This document shows, piece after piece, positions 24,528-33,833 of a DNA stretch of 64,000 nucleotides. Below the pieces are notes generated by a model that was not told where the DNA came from, searched no databases, and saw only the letters and a program-made list of their open reading frames with translations. Origin of the DNA: Emcibacteraceae bacterium (GTDB taxonomy: Bacteria; Pseudomonadota; Alphaproteobacteria; Sphingomonadales; Emcibacteraceae). Every line of letters begins with the position of its first letter. The stretch's first letter is position 1. The stretch is taken from positions 124,001-188,000 of the forward strand of contig JAJFIR010000031.1 of the NCBI GenBank assembly GCA_021774795.1, written 5' to 3'. Position numbers and translations under genes: made by a program.

Positions 24528-26150
24528 TCATCTAATCTTTTTAAGGTTAATAAATTCCCAAGGTGCAGGCAGCTCATCAACAGGAATTTCAATTACCGTT
24601 GGACCGTCTGCGGTAAAGGCTTCTTTTAAGGCTACACGCAGTTTTTCAGGTGACGTTACTTTAACGCCCCTCGCCCCAAATGATTCAGCCATTTTTACGA
24701 AGTCAGGATTATGAAGGTCGCTTGCAATAACTTTATTACCGTAAACTTCAATCTGATCTCGTTTCACATTGCCGTAAGCATTATCATTAAACACGATCGC
24801 GACGACGGATATTTTGTGAAGAACGGCTGTCGCAAGTTCCTGAACGGTAAACATAAAACCACCGTCGCCGCTTATAGAAACAACCGGGACATCGGGATTG
24901 GCGACTTTTGCGCCAAGCGCGGTCGCAAACCCATATCCTAAGGTGCCAAGAAAACCCGTATCAACAAATGTTCGCGGATGATAAACATCAAATGCGAATC
25001 TGGAAACATATCCACACTGTGTTAGTTCCGAAGCAAATATCCCTTCATCTGGAAGCGCTTCCCTTATAGCACTCAACCATGCTATTTGTGGACCCAAGAC
25101 GGAAATCTCTTCGGCAAATCTTTTTTTCAGAGCACTATATTCGTCTTCTCTCGATGACCTTATTTCGCTTATCGTTGATAGCGCATCTATAATGGCTCGG
25201 GTGCCCCGGACAGCATCAACATGAAGGGCCACGGCTGGTTTATTAATTCTGCCTAATTCTTGTAAGTTTGTATTTAAGTGAATGATTTTTAATTCATCAT
25301 CTACTCCCCATGCCATTTGGGATGTTTGTAAACGGGTGCCTATCGCAATAACCACATCGGTCTTCTTCCATAACTTATGACCGCAAGGATGCCTCATTGC
25401 CAGATAATGCCGGCTGTCCATAACACCGTGCCCCATTCTATTGGAATTAACCGGTGCCTGTAACATCTCTGCAAGCTCGCGTATTTCTTCCGAGGCTTCC
25501 TGTGCACCACCACCAACAACGATTAAAGGATTTTTGGCGTTGGCTAATAATTTAGCGGCCCTCTTGATAGCGTCATCATCAACAGGTAAATAATCAATTT
25601 CTTCTACGCCAATTAGTTCCGCCTCTTCCGATTGACTTAAGATGTCCATGGCACAATCAAGGCCGACAGTTTTATAGCAGCCATGATTTTTCATCAGTTT
25701 AAATGCTTTAGCGACTTTTCCCGACGCCTCATTTGCATTGTGAATACTGGCAGACCATGATGTAAGAGCGGTCATCAATTCGGTCTGGTTTGGGATTTCG
25801 TGCAGTAATCCAAAACCTTTACCAATGGCTTTTGACGGAATTTGGCCGCTAAAAGCAAGGACAGGTGTGCCTATGCTTTGGGCAGTTGCGAGGGCGGCTG
25901 ACGCATTTAACAGGCCGGGTCCCGGTACAACGGAGAACATATTGGGTTTGCCTGTCGAAAGGGACGCGCCAAGTGCCATGTATGCGGCACCCTGTTCGTG
26001 CCTTGTATGAATGATATTTAGATCTTTGCCGTGGTCATAAAGGGCATTAAAAAAATGATCACTCTGTAATCCGGGCAAGCAATAAATTGTATCAATACCC
26101 TGAAGCTTTAATGATTTTACGATAGCCTCAGCCGTTGTCATAGTTGTCAT
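24528..26150 (-). CDS. Thiamine diphosphate-dependent enzyme, decarboxylase/ALS-like
   Basis: 540 residues in the three-domain order of the acetolactate synthase/benzoylformate decarboxylase superfamily. PYR domain 1-170 with catalytic Glu52 in HTRHEQGAAYMA; central domain 190-330 with NPLIVVGGGAQEA; PP domain with GDGGFMFTVQELATAV and ending FNDNAYGN (the Mg/ThDP motif). AGGA 6 nt before ATG 26150 fixes the start. Not a biosynthetic ilvB: no small subunit gene, and the neighbours are catabolic. Given an aminotransferase and an aldehyde dehydrogenase in the same cluster, decarboxylation of an aryl- or alkyl-pyruvate to an aldehyde is a reasonable inference. It is 10 bp after the Nramp-like gene. 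Confidence 0.88.
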   Translation of the reverse strand: MTTMTTAEAIVKSLKLQGIDTIYCLPGLQSDHFFNALYDHGKDLNIIHTRHEQGAAYMALGASLSTGKPNMFSVVPGPGLLNASAALATAQSIGTPVLAFSGQIPSKAIGKGFGLLHEIPNQTELMTALTSWSASIHNANEASGKVAKAFKLMKNHGCYKTVGLDCAMDILSQSEEAELIGVEEIDYLPVDDDAIKRAAKLLANAKNPLIVVGGGAQEASEEIRELAEMLQAPVNSNRMGHGVMDSRHYLAMRHPCGHKLWKKTDVVIAIGTRLQTSQMAWGVDDELKIIHLNTNLQELGRINKPAVALHVDAVRGTRAIIDALSTISEIRSSREDEYSALKKRFAEEISVLGPQIAWLSAIREALPDEGIFASELTQCGYVSRFAFDVYHPRTFVDTGFLGTLGYGFATALGAKVANPDVPVVSISGDGGFMFTVQELATAVLHKISVVAIVFNDNAYGNVKRDQIEVYGNKVIASDLHNPDFVKMAESFGARGVKVTSPEKLRVALKEAFTADGPTVIEIPVDELPAPWEFINLKKIR

Positions 26151-26160
26151 CGATAATCCT

Positions 26161-27462
26161 TTAATAAAATACTTTTAGGTAGCCATAGGCGCAGGCAAGA
26201 AATGTTAATACTATGATGCCGCTGATTGACATAAATTTCATATATCCCACTGGCCTGTGTTGCACGGGAACTGCATCACTATTCATGGCAAAATGATTAA
26301 GTATGGCGACGACCGGTGTCATCACGAATGCTGATGTTGTAACAAAATCTATAAATGTGCTGAAGGATTTTGAAAATTGATAAATAAGAAACATAGAACC
26401 ACAGGCCCCGACAAACATGATTATTTTATGAATTTTATACTGTATTTTAGGTCGTTGTTCCCATGGAATTTCATCGCTCGTTAGGCGGGCATAAGTAACC
26501 ATGAGAGATCTCGGATACCCGTCAACCAATAAAATAAGGGTAGAAAATAATGCGGCACACACACAAGTTCCCACCAAAGGAACGCTCCAACTACCGATAA
26601 TATTGCTATAAATTCCAATCAACTGCTCTATAAATTTAGGGCCGCTTTTCGAAAATTCCAAATCGGAATTATACATCACTGCGGTCCCTAGTATTACAAA
26701 ACAAATTGCTAGTATGATTGTGCCGATAAAGCCAATATTAAAATCTAGTCTGAAATTTTTCAGTGCGGTTACACTTGGGGTACTTTTCGCTTTTTCAAGT
26801 GTCCATAACGAAGTCCAGATCCCTGCTTCAAGCCCAACAGGCATAAAACCAAGTAAAGCAACGATGAAAAATAGTTTTTCCAAAGTTATATCTGTCGGAA
26901 GAAATGTGAAGCTATAGAGGACTTCGAATTTATATAATACCACACTTGTTACGACTAGTGTTATGGCCGTGAACAGCACTACCAGAAATGAAACAAGTTT
27001 TTCAAGAAACTTAAATCCACCAACAGAGACTAATATCATGCAAAAAGCGAGTAAGAAAAAGCTGGTCATGGTGAGGGATATATCAAGCGAAAATAAAAAT
27101 ATCAGAACCGATGAAGTTACAATGCATAGCGATGCTACAGTTATGAACATCAACATAATGACAAAGAGTGCGTGGATTACTAACGCCCATTTGCTTATGT
27201 TTTTATAGCCCTGGATTAACGTGGTTCCGGTTACCAAAGAATATTGAGCGCCAAACTGAAATAAGGGATATTTTAATACATTAATGAACAAAATTATTCC
27301 AATAATGCCAAGTCCAAACATTGAACCTGCTCTTGTTGATTGGACAACGTGTGAAATACCTACGCTGGCTGCTGCAAATAAAATACCTGGACCAAGAACT
27401 CCAAGAAAGCCTTCTTTTGAAACGTTTTTGATTTTGTGTATACCCTGTGTTTTTTCGTTCAT
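26161..27462 (-). CDS. Nramp-like transporter, second copy type
   Basis: 433 residues, 11 predicted membrane helices. FLGVLGPGILFAAASVGISHVVQSTRAGSMFG (19-50) is the Nramp helix 1 region without DPGN; helix 6 has GFMPVGLEAGIW, where the Pro of MPH remains but the His is lost. The overall match to the Nramp scaffold is clear, the ion site is not conserved. GGGAG lies upstream of the ATG. It is the first gene before the ThDP enzyme (10 bp gap), so uptake of the cluster's organic substrate is more likely than metal transport. It is related in kind to the 14628-15866 protein but clearly not a recent duplicate. Confidence 0.8.
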   Translation of the reverse strand: MNEKTQGIHKIKNVSKEGFLGVLGPGILFAAASVGISHVVQSTRAGSMFGLGIIGIILFINVLKYPLFQFGAQYSLVTGTTLIQGYKNISKWALVIHALFVIMLMFITVASLCIVTSSVLIFLFSLDISLTMTSFFLLAFCMILVSVGGFKFLEKLVSFLVVLFTAITLVVTSVVLYKFEVLYSFTFLPTDITLEKLFFIVALLGFMPVGLEAGIWTSLWTLEKAKSTPSVTALKNFRLDFNIGFIGTIILAICFVILGTAVMYNSDLEFSKSGPKFIEQLIGIYSNIIGSWSVPLVGTCVCAALFSTLILLVDGYPRSLMVTYARLTSDEIPWEQRPKIQYKIHKIIMFVGACGSMFLIYQFSKSFSTFIDFVTTSAFVMTPVVAILNHFAMNSDAVPVQHRPVGYMKFMSISGIIVLTFLACAYGYLKVFY

Positions 27463-27519
27463 TAATAAAATTCTCCCATAAATATTATAATGGAATTATT
27501 GTTATTTCATAATTTATTA

Positions 27520-27561
27520 TTGATTATTATCGAAAATATAGTAATATTCGATAATAATCAA
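27520..27561. promoter_or_regulatory. 15-bp perfect inverted repeat in divergent promoter
   Basis: TTGATTATTATCGAA (27520-27534) is exactly inverted at 27547-27561, with a 12-bp spacer. It lies between the divergent Nramp-like and extradiol dioxygenase genes, where one operator could serve both transcripts. The FCD-GntR protein encoded 3 kb away is a candidate ligand, though FCD operators are usually shorter. Confidence 0.6.
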
Positions 27562-27646
27562 ATTCTAATTTTGTATTAGAGTAAATTTTGTATATCATTC
27601 TATAGAACTCTATAAATATGGATGAAGGACAAAAGGAATTAAAACT

Positions 27647-28666
27647 ATGGCAAAGATTGTTTTAGGAATGGCACTTTCTCATACGCCACAGTTAAATACG
27701 GCTGCTGAAGATTGGAATCTTCGTGTGGAAATAGACAAAAAAAGAACGGACCATATTTATCGTGGTAAGAGATATGATTGGAGTGGGCTGTTAAAAGTTA
27801 GACAGGGTGATGTTAAGGAAGCTGACGTCACGCTGGAGCAAAAAATTGCCAGTCTAAAAATCGGTCATGATGCGATTGATCAATTAGAAAAATATTATAT
27901 AGATGTAAAGCCTGACGTCGCGGTAATCGTTGGCAATGACCAAAAAGAAATGTTTTCAGATGATATTCAACCAGCCTTTACGGTTTATGCGGCCGAAAGA
28001 ATTACCAACAAACCGAGGACGGATGTGGAAAAAAGCCGCATGCCACTTGCTACGACAATCGCGGATCATGGCCATATACCACCAGAAGAAACCACATATG
28101 ATTGTCATCCGGAACTAGCTAATCACATTATCAAAATGGCGATTAATGACGAATTTGATGTATCTTATACAAACGAACAGCATTTTGTCAGTTCCGATAA
28201 AAGCATTATGCAAGGTATTCCTCACGCATTTGGCTTTGTCTACCGGCAAATCATGAAAGACAATGTAATTCCAAATGTCCCAATCATTCAAAATACTTTT
28301 TATCCCCCTAATCAACCGACCGCGAAGCGATGTTTTGATTTTGGAAAATCCATCGGGCGAAGTATTCAAGCATGGGAAAGTGACAGTAAAGTAGGTATAT
28401 TTGCCTCAGGCGGATTAAGTCATTTTGTCGTCGACGAGGAATTTGACCGTAAATTTTTAAAAATATTACTGGAAGAAAACTGGGATGAGTTGTCGGAATT
28501 GGATGAGGTTATATTCCAGTCTGGAACTTCTGAATGTAAAAACTGGGTCACAGCGGCAGGCATTCTCTCCGTTAGCGATCTAAAAATGAACTTGTTAAAT
28601 TACCAGACATTTTATCGGTCATTAGGGGGCATCGGCACAGGGACGGCGTTTGCGTCTTGGAAATAG
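27647..28666 (+). CDS. Class III extradiol ring-cleavage dioxygenase (LigB-type)
   Basis: 339 residues. N-terminal ALSHTPQL (His12 is a likely iron ligand), VAVIVGNDQKEMF (about 90-102, position of the second ligand region, where LigB has ...GDDH/NDQ), TIADHGHIP, and the C-terminal GIFASGGLSHFVVDEEFDRKFL, which is the LigB catalytic region (SGGLSH). Enzymes of this family insert O2 into catechols at the meta position using non-haem Fe(II). The closest pattern is the protocatechuate 4,5-/gallate dioxygenase catalytic chain rather than HpaD. AAAGGAATT precedes the ATG. First gene of a three-gene operon with aldehyde dehydrogenase and HpaB, giving a hydroxylate-then-cleave logic. Confidence 0.85.
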   Translation: MAKIVLGMALSHTPQLNTAAEDWNLRVEIDKKRTDHIYRGKRYDWSGLLKVRQGDVKEADVTLEQKIASLKIGHDAIDQLEKYYIDVKPDVAVIVGNDQKEMFSDDIQPAFTVYAAERITNKPRTDVEKSRMPLATTIADHGHIPPEETTYDCHPELANHIIKMAINDEFDVSYTNEQHFVSSDKSIMQGIPHAFGFVYRQIMKDNVIPNVPIIQNTFYPPNQPTAKRCFDFGKSIGRSIQAWESDSKVGIFASGGLSHFVVDEEFDRKFLKILLEENWDELSELDEVIFQSGTSECKNWVTAAGILSVSDLKMNLLNYQTFYRSLGGIGTGTAFASWK

Positions 28667-28688
28667 ATACAATTAAATAGGTGTATAT

Positions 28689-30173
28689 ATGGCTATTCAT
28701 AAAGGCATGATGGCAAAAGCAGAAGAATTTGTTAGACGCGAACATAAAATGCTCATCGACGGGCACTGGGTCACTGCGGCGTCAAGTGACCGCATCGATG
28801 TTGTCAATCCAGCAAACGGCAAGGTTTTTACGTCACTTTCGTCGGGTGATAAGGGTGATGTTGACCGCGCAGTCGACGCGGCCACTAAGGCCCTAAAATC
28901 CGATAAGTGGGGAAAAATAACACCAATAGAGAGAAGTAAACTATTATGGAAAGTTGCCGATATTATAGACAAAAATGCAGATGAACTTGCCGAAATTGAA
29001 AGTCTTGATAATGGCAAACCGTATAAGTTTGCAAGAATGAATGACGTTTCGGCCGTCGCAGAAAGTTTCAGATATTACGCAGGTTGGTGCACAAAAATAT
29101 GCGGAAAAACAATGAAACTTTCCAGACCTGGCCCGCATCATGCTTATACGATTGCCGAACCCGTGGGAGTGGTTGGATTAATCATTCCGTGGAATTTTCC
29201 TCTAATGATGGCTGGTTGGAAATTTGCGCCGGCACTCGCTGCAGGTTGCACCTGCATAATGAAACCTTCTGAAGAAACCAGCCTTTCTGTTCTCCGCTTG
29301 GCAGAACTGATGATCGAAGCGGGCCTTCCAAAGGGTGTTATCAATATTGTCACGGGATATGGTGCCACAGTGGGTAAAGCAATGACCGAGCATAAAGGCA
29401 TTAAAAAAATCGCCTTTACGGGATCTACCCGAGTAGGAAAAGAAATCGTAAATTCTGCACTCGGGAACCTGAAAAAAGTTTCGTTAGAACTCGGTGGAAA
29501 ATCGCCGGTGATCATAATGCCGGATGCCAAAATGGAAACCGCCGTCCCTGGTGCCGCTATGGGGATATTTTTTAATTCCGGTCAGGTCTGTGCCGCGGGT
29601 TCCAGACTTTATGTTCATAAGAAAGTTTATGAACAGGTAGTAGAAGGTATTTGTAAAATGGCAACGCAATTAAAAGTCGGGCCGGGCTATAAAGAAGACA
29701 CGATTTTAGGCCCGCTTGTCAGTGCCACGCAACATAAACGCGTTTCGGACTATGTCCGCTCAGGCATCGCCGAAGGAGCTGTCATTGCGACAGGGGGCGG
29801 TCATATTGGCGATGAAGGATATTTTTATCAACCGACCGTAATTACCAATATCAATGAAAATATGAAAATAGTAAAAGAAGAAATTTTTGGACCCGTACTC
29901 GCCGTAAATATCTTCGATGATATTGATGAAGCCTTACGAATGGCCAACGATTCCGATTATGGGTTAACCGCTAAAGTATGGACCGACAATCTTAGTACTG
30001 CCCATTATCTTGTCAATAATCTTGACGTGGGATCCGTTTCCGTGAATGGCGGTGGTCCACCGGATAATAATATGCCATTTGGGGGCTATAAACAATCCGG
30101 TTGGGGACAGGAATTAGGTGAAGAGGGACTTCGATTGTTCCTCAATCAGAAATCCGTTGAAATGACATTATAA
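28689..30173 (+). CDS. NAD(P)+-dependent aldehyde dehydrogenase
   Basis: 494 residues, full ALDH length. Cofactor and catalytic residues: IIPWNFPLMMAGWK (Asn169), KPSEETSLS, FTGSTRVGKEI (Rossmann-like binding loop), LELGGKSP (general base Glu267) and NSGQVCAAGSR (nucleophile Cys301). C-terminal PFGGYKQSGWGQELGEEG is typical of betaine/phenylacetaldehyde-type ALDHs. Expected to oxidise an aldehyde to the acid in the cytoplasm. It lies between the extradiol dioxygenase (22-bp gap) and HpaB (15-bp gap), so it either oxidises the aldehyde from the ThDP enzyme or the semialdehyde produced by ring cleavage. An AGGTG ribosome site supports the start at 28689. Confidence 0.92.
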   Translation: MAIHKGMMAKAEEFVRREHKMLIDGHWVTAASSDRIDVVNPANGKVFTSLSSGDKGDVDRAVDAATKALKSDKWGKITPIERSKLLWKVADIIDKNADELAEIESLDNGKPYKFARMNDVSAVAESFRYYAGWCTKICGKTMKLSRPGPHHAYTIAEPVGVVGLIIPWNFPLMMAGWKFAPALAAGCTCIMKPSEETSLSVLRLAELMIEAGLPKGVINIVTGYGATVGKAMTEHKGIKKIAFTGSTRVGKEIVNSALGNLKKVSLELGGKSPVIIMPDAKMETAVPGAAMGIFFNSGQVCAAGSRLYVHKKVYEQVVEGICKMATQLKVGPGYKEDTILGPLVSATQHKRVSDYVRSGIAEGAVIATGGGHIGDEGYFYQPTVITNINENMKIVKEEIFGPVLAVNIFDDIDEALRMANDSDYGLTAKVWTDNLSTAHYLVNNLDVGSVSVNGGGPPDNNMPFGGYKQSGWGQELGEEGLRLFLNQKSVEMTL

Positions 30174-30188
30174 ACCAAAGGAAGTAAA

Positions 30189-31691
30189 ATGGGAATTCGT
30201 ACAGGAAAAGAATTTATTAGCTCCATGCAGGATGGAAGAACCATCTATATTGATGGTGAACGCATTAAGGATGTGACGACAGATCCGCGCTTCGCTGACG
30301 CTTGTCAGACGGTTGGCGAATTATACGAAATGCAGCATGATCCCAAACTGATCGATAAAATGACCTTTAAGTCCCCCACTACAGGTGACAGGGTTGGTAC
30401 GTCTTATATTATTCCAAAATCCGTTGATGATCTGGTTGCGCGTCGTGAAATGGTCAAGACCTGGATGGATAGCACCTGTGGAATGTTTGGCCGCAGTCCC
30501 GATTTTATGAATATCAATATGACGGCCTACGCAACATCATGGAAAGCGTTTAATCGTAACGGTAATAATTACGGCGATAACCTTTGGAAATATTACGAAT
30601 ATATTCGTGAAAATGATATTTCCATGACACATACCCTCATAAATCCCCAGGTGGACCGCTCAAAACCAGTTGAACAGCAGTCCAAAGATTTAGCAGCAAA
30701 GATCGTTAAAGAAACAGACGCCGGTATGGTTATTAAAGGCGCGCGGATGGTAACAACATTATGTGCATTTTCTCACGAACTAATGGTATTTCCATCAAAC
30801 AATATAGCCGTTTCTGAAGAAGCGGCACCTTATGCATATGCATTTTGTATTCCGATTGACACACCAGGTTTGAAATTTATTTGTAGGCCTTCGGTTATTC
30901 ACCAAAATGCCGCTTCACCAATGGATTTTCCACTTTCCAGTCGGTTGGATGAAGGCGATGCAATGGTGATTTTTGATAATGTTTTGGTACCGTGGGAGCG
31001 GGTGTTCATTCACCGCGACCCTGAAATGTGCAATAGTCTTTACTCAAAAACCAACACTATGCGTCATACGATGCATCAGTTTTCAACTAAAAATCTTGCT
31101 AAATCAGAATATATGATGGCACTGGCATTTCGGATGGCTAAGTCCACAAAGATTGATGTTCATCTACAAGTACAAGGGATGTTGGCTGAGCTAATTCAAT
31201 ATGCTGAATTTGTCCGTTCTTGCCTACGGGCTTCCGAAGTTGACGCAACTGTCGATGAGGACGGTGTTTATACACCGGCCGAAATGCCATTGTGGACGGT
31301 ACGAATGATGTTCCCTAAAATGTTTATACGTATGTGTGAAATTATTCAGATTATAGGAGCCGGAGGGCTAGTTGCTGTTCCATCTTATGCTGAATTAAAA
31401 GGTGAAGTTTCGGAGGACGTGGAAAAATATTTTGAATCTGTGAATGCAGATAGTCCAACTCGAATTAAATTATTCCGTTTGGCCTTCGACAGCGCTGTCT
31501 CGAGTTTTTCCGGACGTCAGCAGCTTTATGAGCGCTATTATTCTGGTGATCCCGTTCGTCTAGCAGGAATGTTGTATAATATTTATGATAAGGACCCGCA
31601 CACGGATCGGATTGATGAAATGTTGGCAGATCTCGAAGATCGGCAAAATCCCGTAGGAAGCGTGACGGCTTTCAAAGCAACATTTGATTGA
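30189..31691 (+). CDS. hpaB: HpaB-type FADH2-dependent monooxygenase, large component
   Basis: 500 residues, acyl-CoA-dehydrogenase-like fold of the 4-hydroxyphenylacetate 3-hydroxylase family. Family features: start RTGKEFISSMQDGRTIYIDGE, RSPDFMNINMTAY, THTLINPQVDRS, FPSNNIAV, FDNVLVPWERVFIHRDPE and the C-terminal FSGRQQLYERYYSGDPVR. The enzyme ortho-hydroxylates a phenol using FADH2 supplied by a separate reductase (HpaC). No hpaC gene is present in this window, so the reductase must be elsewhere. Alternative members open or oxidise other aromatics (PvcC, 4-hydroxybutyryl-CoA dehydratase relatives are less similar). AAAGGAAG precedes the ATG; last gene of the operon. Confidence 0.9.
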   Translation: MGIRTGKEFISSMQDGRTIYIDGERIKDVTTDPRFADACQTVGELYEMQHDPKLIDKMTFKSPTTGDRVGTSYIIPKSVDDLVARREMVKTWMDSTCGMFGRSPDFMNINMTAYATSWKAFNRNGNNYGDNLWKYYEYIRENDISMTHTLINPQVDRSKPVEQQSKDLAAKIVKETDAGMVIKGARMVTTLCAFSHELMVFPSNNIAVSEEAAPYAYAFCIPIDTPGLKFICRPSVIHQNAASPMDFPLSSRLDEGDAMVIFDNVLVPWERVFIHRDPEMCNSLYSKTNTMRHTMHQFSTKNLAKSEYMMALAFRMAKSTKIDVHLQVQGMLAELIQYAEFVRSCLRASEVDATVDEDGVYTPAEMPLWTVRMMFPKMFIRMCEIIQIIGAGGLVAVPSYAELKGEVSEDVEKYFESVNADSPTRIKLFRLAFDSAVSSFSGRQQLYERYYSGDPVRLAGMLYNIYDKDPHTDRIDEMLADLEDRQNPVGSVTAFKATFD

Positions 31692-31750
31692 CCTTAAAAG
31701 AAATTAGTGCTGTTGATAGCGTTGGCGATGCGTTGAATTATCATTGCGAT

Positions 31751-31770
31751 CTCCCCAGCGTTTAGGGGAG
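31751..31770. terminator. Short GC hairpin in convergent gap
   Basis: CTCCCC, an 8-nt loop, then GGGGAG, about 60 bp after hpaB and 48 bp before the subtilase gene end. Followed by TGTATATT rather than a clean T-run. Placement between convergent genes suits a weak bidirectional terminator. Confidence 0.4.
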
Positions 31771-31817
31771 TGTATATTAATCATATGCCCTAGATGTAAT
31801 TAGCCTAAGCGAACGGC

Positions 31818-33530
31818 CTATTCTATTTCCGCCTGTATTAGACCGTATCCATAAATATTATCGAACCCCGGTGGACCAAGATCAATCGTGTTTTCCTTCA
31901 ATTTTTGCAAATAAGCATGATTTTGTGTTGTGCTTGCGAGATTTGCTAAAATGGAACTTACAAAGGGAGCCGCGATCGAAGTTCCCGTTTGGGTATGGTA
32001 TCCTCCGCCTGCCCGCGCTGCTAAAATATCAACGCCGAGTGCTGCGAAAGTGACATGATGACCTCGATTGGCGCGCAAGTAGATTTGGTGGTCGTTGTCT
32101 ACGGCAGTTACGGCAACGACACCTTCATATGCAGCCGGGTAAAGCGGCGGCGCATTCGGGCCGGAGTTACCAACTGCAGCCACAATAATTATGCCTTTCT
32201 CCATTACACGTGCAATAGCGATTTCGAGTAACTTGTTTTCAGGACCGCTCAAGCTCATGTTTATTATCGGTACATTTTGTTGTACCAGCCAATCTAGAGC
32301 AAGAATTAAACTTTCCGTGGTTGCGGCAACTTTGTCCGAGGGCATCGTGAAAAATACGCTTGCCGTATAAAGTGTGGCATCAGAAATTATACCGCTGAAT
32401 ATTTCAGGTTCATTGCCTACCATAATAGAGGCTACAGAAGTGCCATGAATTTCAGGGCGCACACCCTCATAGGGCACAAAGTCTTTCGTAATAATATGTT
32501 GGTTTATCAGGGCCGAATGGGTTTGATTAATCTGGGTATCAATTAGTCCGAGTTTTATATAGGCAGTTTGATCAGAACTCAAAGTATCTGCACTTGAAAA
32601 ACCGGTGTCCTTAAAAACCGTATCTGTTTTTGGTAATTCGTCGCTTTCGAGTTCGTAAATATGATTTAAATCTACATCACCTTTTTCAAGATTTTGTGAC
32701 ACTTCCTTCAGTGATCGCGATATTTTTACATCTTCGGGAGTTCTAATACGAGTAAGAACCAAATCCAGGCCTTCTAAATAGATTTGTTCTTCCACTTTGT
32801 AATTGCCTGACTGAATATTGAGTTCTGCATCGTCGTCGGTTAGGACAAGCATTTCATTGTCTATAGCTTCAATCCCATTTTCGCGAAAACTTTCATCTAA
32901 AATTCGAATTCGTTCAGCACTAAGATTAGCGATATAGTTTTTTTGTTTTTCGCTGCTGAACTTATAATCACTTTCATCGCCCGCCTCTTCTTCAGCGTCC
33001 TCTGCTACCCTCTCTGCTGCTTCTTCGGTCTCTTCTTCGGCTTCCTCCGCCGCTTGTTCCGCAGCCTCTTCTGCTGCTTGCTCGGCTTCCTCCGCCGCTT
33101 GTTCCGCGGCCTCTTCTGCTGCTTGCTCGGCTTCCTCTGCCGCTTGTTCCGCGGCTTGTTCTGCCGCCTCTTCAGCTGCTTCTTCGGCTTCCTGGGCGGC
33201 CTGTTCCACAGCTTGGTCTGCTGCTTGTTCGGCTTCCTCTGCCGCTCGTTCCACGGCTTGTTCTGCCGCCTCTTCAGCTGCTTCTTCGGCTTCCTGGGCG
33301 GCCTGTTCTGCTGCTTTCTGCGCCGCTTCTGCTGCTTCCTCCGCAGCCTTCTCTGCCGCTTCTGCGGCGGCTTCTTCAGCAGCCTGCCCGTCTATCAATA
33401 GCATCGCTTCAGCTTCGATATTTTCGCTGGCTAAAGTGAGAGTCCAATTGAAAGGTAATAGTATATAAAATGCGCAAATTAATAATTGAACACATTGTTT
33501 GTACGATAGCGGTGGCAGGCTTTTTATCAT
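31818..33530 (-). CDS. Subtilisin-like (S8) serine peptidase with Ala/Glu coiled-coil stalk
   Basis: 570 residues. A hydrophobic N-terminus (about 12-33) is a signal peptide or anchor. Residues 49-182 are almost entirely Ala, Glu and Gln in AAEEAAEQA-like units and should form a long rigid helix or coiled coil. Residues 195-300 resemble a propeptide/linker. The S8 domain follows, with catalytic Asp331 (GLIDTQI), His362 (IHGTSVASI), oxyanion Asn455 (VGNSGPNAP) and Ser518 (GTSIAAPF). The protease should act in the periplasm or at the surface. It is divergent from the ECF sigma gene, and the same low-complexity theme recurs in the protein at 35437. Substrate unknown; cleavage of the anti-sigma factor or of the repeat protein is an attractive guess. 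Confidence 0.9.
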   Translation of the reverse strand: MIKSLPPLSYKQCVQLLICAFYILLPFNWTLTLASENIEAEAMLLIDGQAAEEAAAEAAEKAAEEAAEAAQKAAEQAAQEAEEAAEEAAEQAVERAAEEAEQAADQAVEQAAQEAEEAAEEAAEQAAEQAAEEAEQAAEEAAEQAAEEAEQAAEEAAEQAAEEAEEETEEAAERVAEDAEEEAGDESDYKFSSEKQKNYIANLSAERIRILDESFRENGIEAIDNEMLVLTDDDAELNIQSGNYKVEEQIYLEGLDLVLTRIRTPEDVKISRSLKEVSQNLEKGDVDLNHIYELESDELPKTDTVFKDTGFSSADTLSSDQTAYIKLGLIDTQINQTHSALINQHIITKDFVPYEGVRPEIHGTSVASIMVGNEPEIFSGIISDATLYTASVFFTMPSDKVAATTESLILALDWLVQQNVPIINMSLSGPENKLLEIAIARVMEKGIIIVAAVGNSGPNAPPLYPAAYEGVVAVTAVDNDHQIYLRANRGHHVTFAALGVDILAARAGGGYHTQTGTSIAAPFVSSILANLASTTQNHAYLQKLKENTIDLGPPGFDNIYGYGLIQAEIE

Positions 33531-33833
33531 ATTATTGTCTAATCTCTTAAAATCAAATCATGCTTGACTAGATTGGCATAACTTTGTTTCGCAGTTGCAG
33601 AATTCCTATATATTAAACGATTTAGTGATATATGTTATTCCTTAAATCAAAAAATAACGTAGCCTGCACCGTTTATTGTGCGTTTTAACCATGTTATAAT
33701 CAATTCTATAATGGAATAACCAATAATTACCGTTACCAAAAAATAAGATTGTAAGTGAATTAACATAAGATGTATCTATTATTATCAATTGAGGTTGGAA
33801 TAAATATCGATCCTGAAACGTTGGAAATACTGA
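33531..33833. other. Divergent promoter region between subtilase and sigma factor
   Basis: 303 bp, very AT-rich, no supported gene. Two GGAAT boxes are visible: GGAAT at 33713 followed by CGTT at 33731 (13-bp spacer, too short for most ECF promoters), and on the minus strand GGAAT...AGTT with an 18-bp spacer upstream of the subtilase. Neither is a convincing promoter alone. Confidence 0.4.

Noticed and set aside
26161-27462. Mn2+/Fe2+ transporter MntH
   Set aside because: DPGN and MPH metal-site motifs are missing.
32943-33401. Plus-strand 152-codon Cys/Phe/Leu-rich open frame
   Set aside because: It is the antisense shadow of the Ala/Glu repeat region in the subtilase gene; low-complexity DNA keeps several frames open.
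33713-33734. GGAAT...CGTT upstream of the sigma gene as an autoregulated ECF promoter
   Set aside because: Spacer is 13 bp, too short for the usual 16-17 bp.
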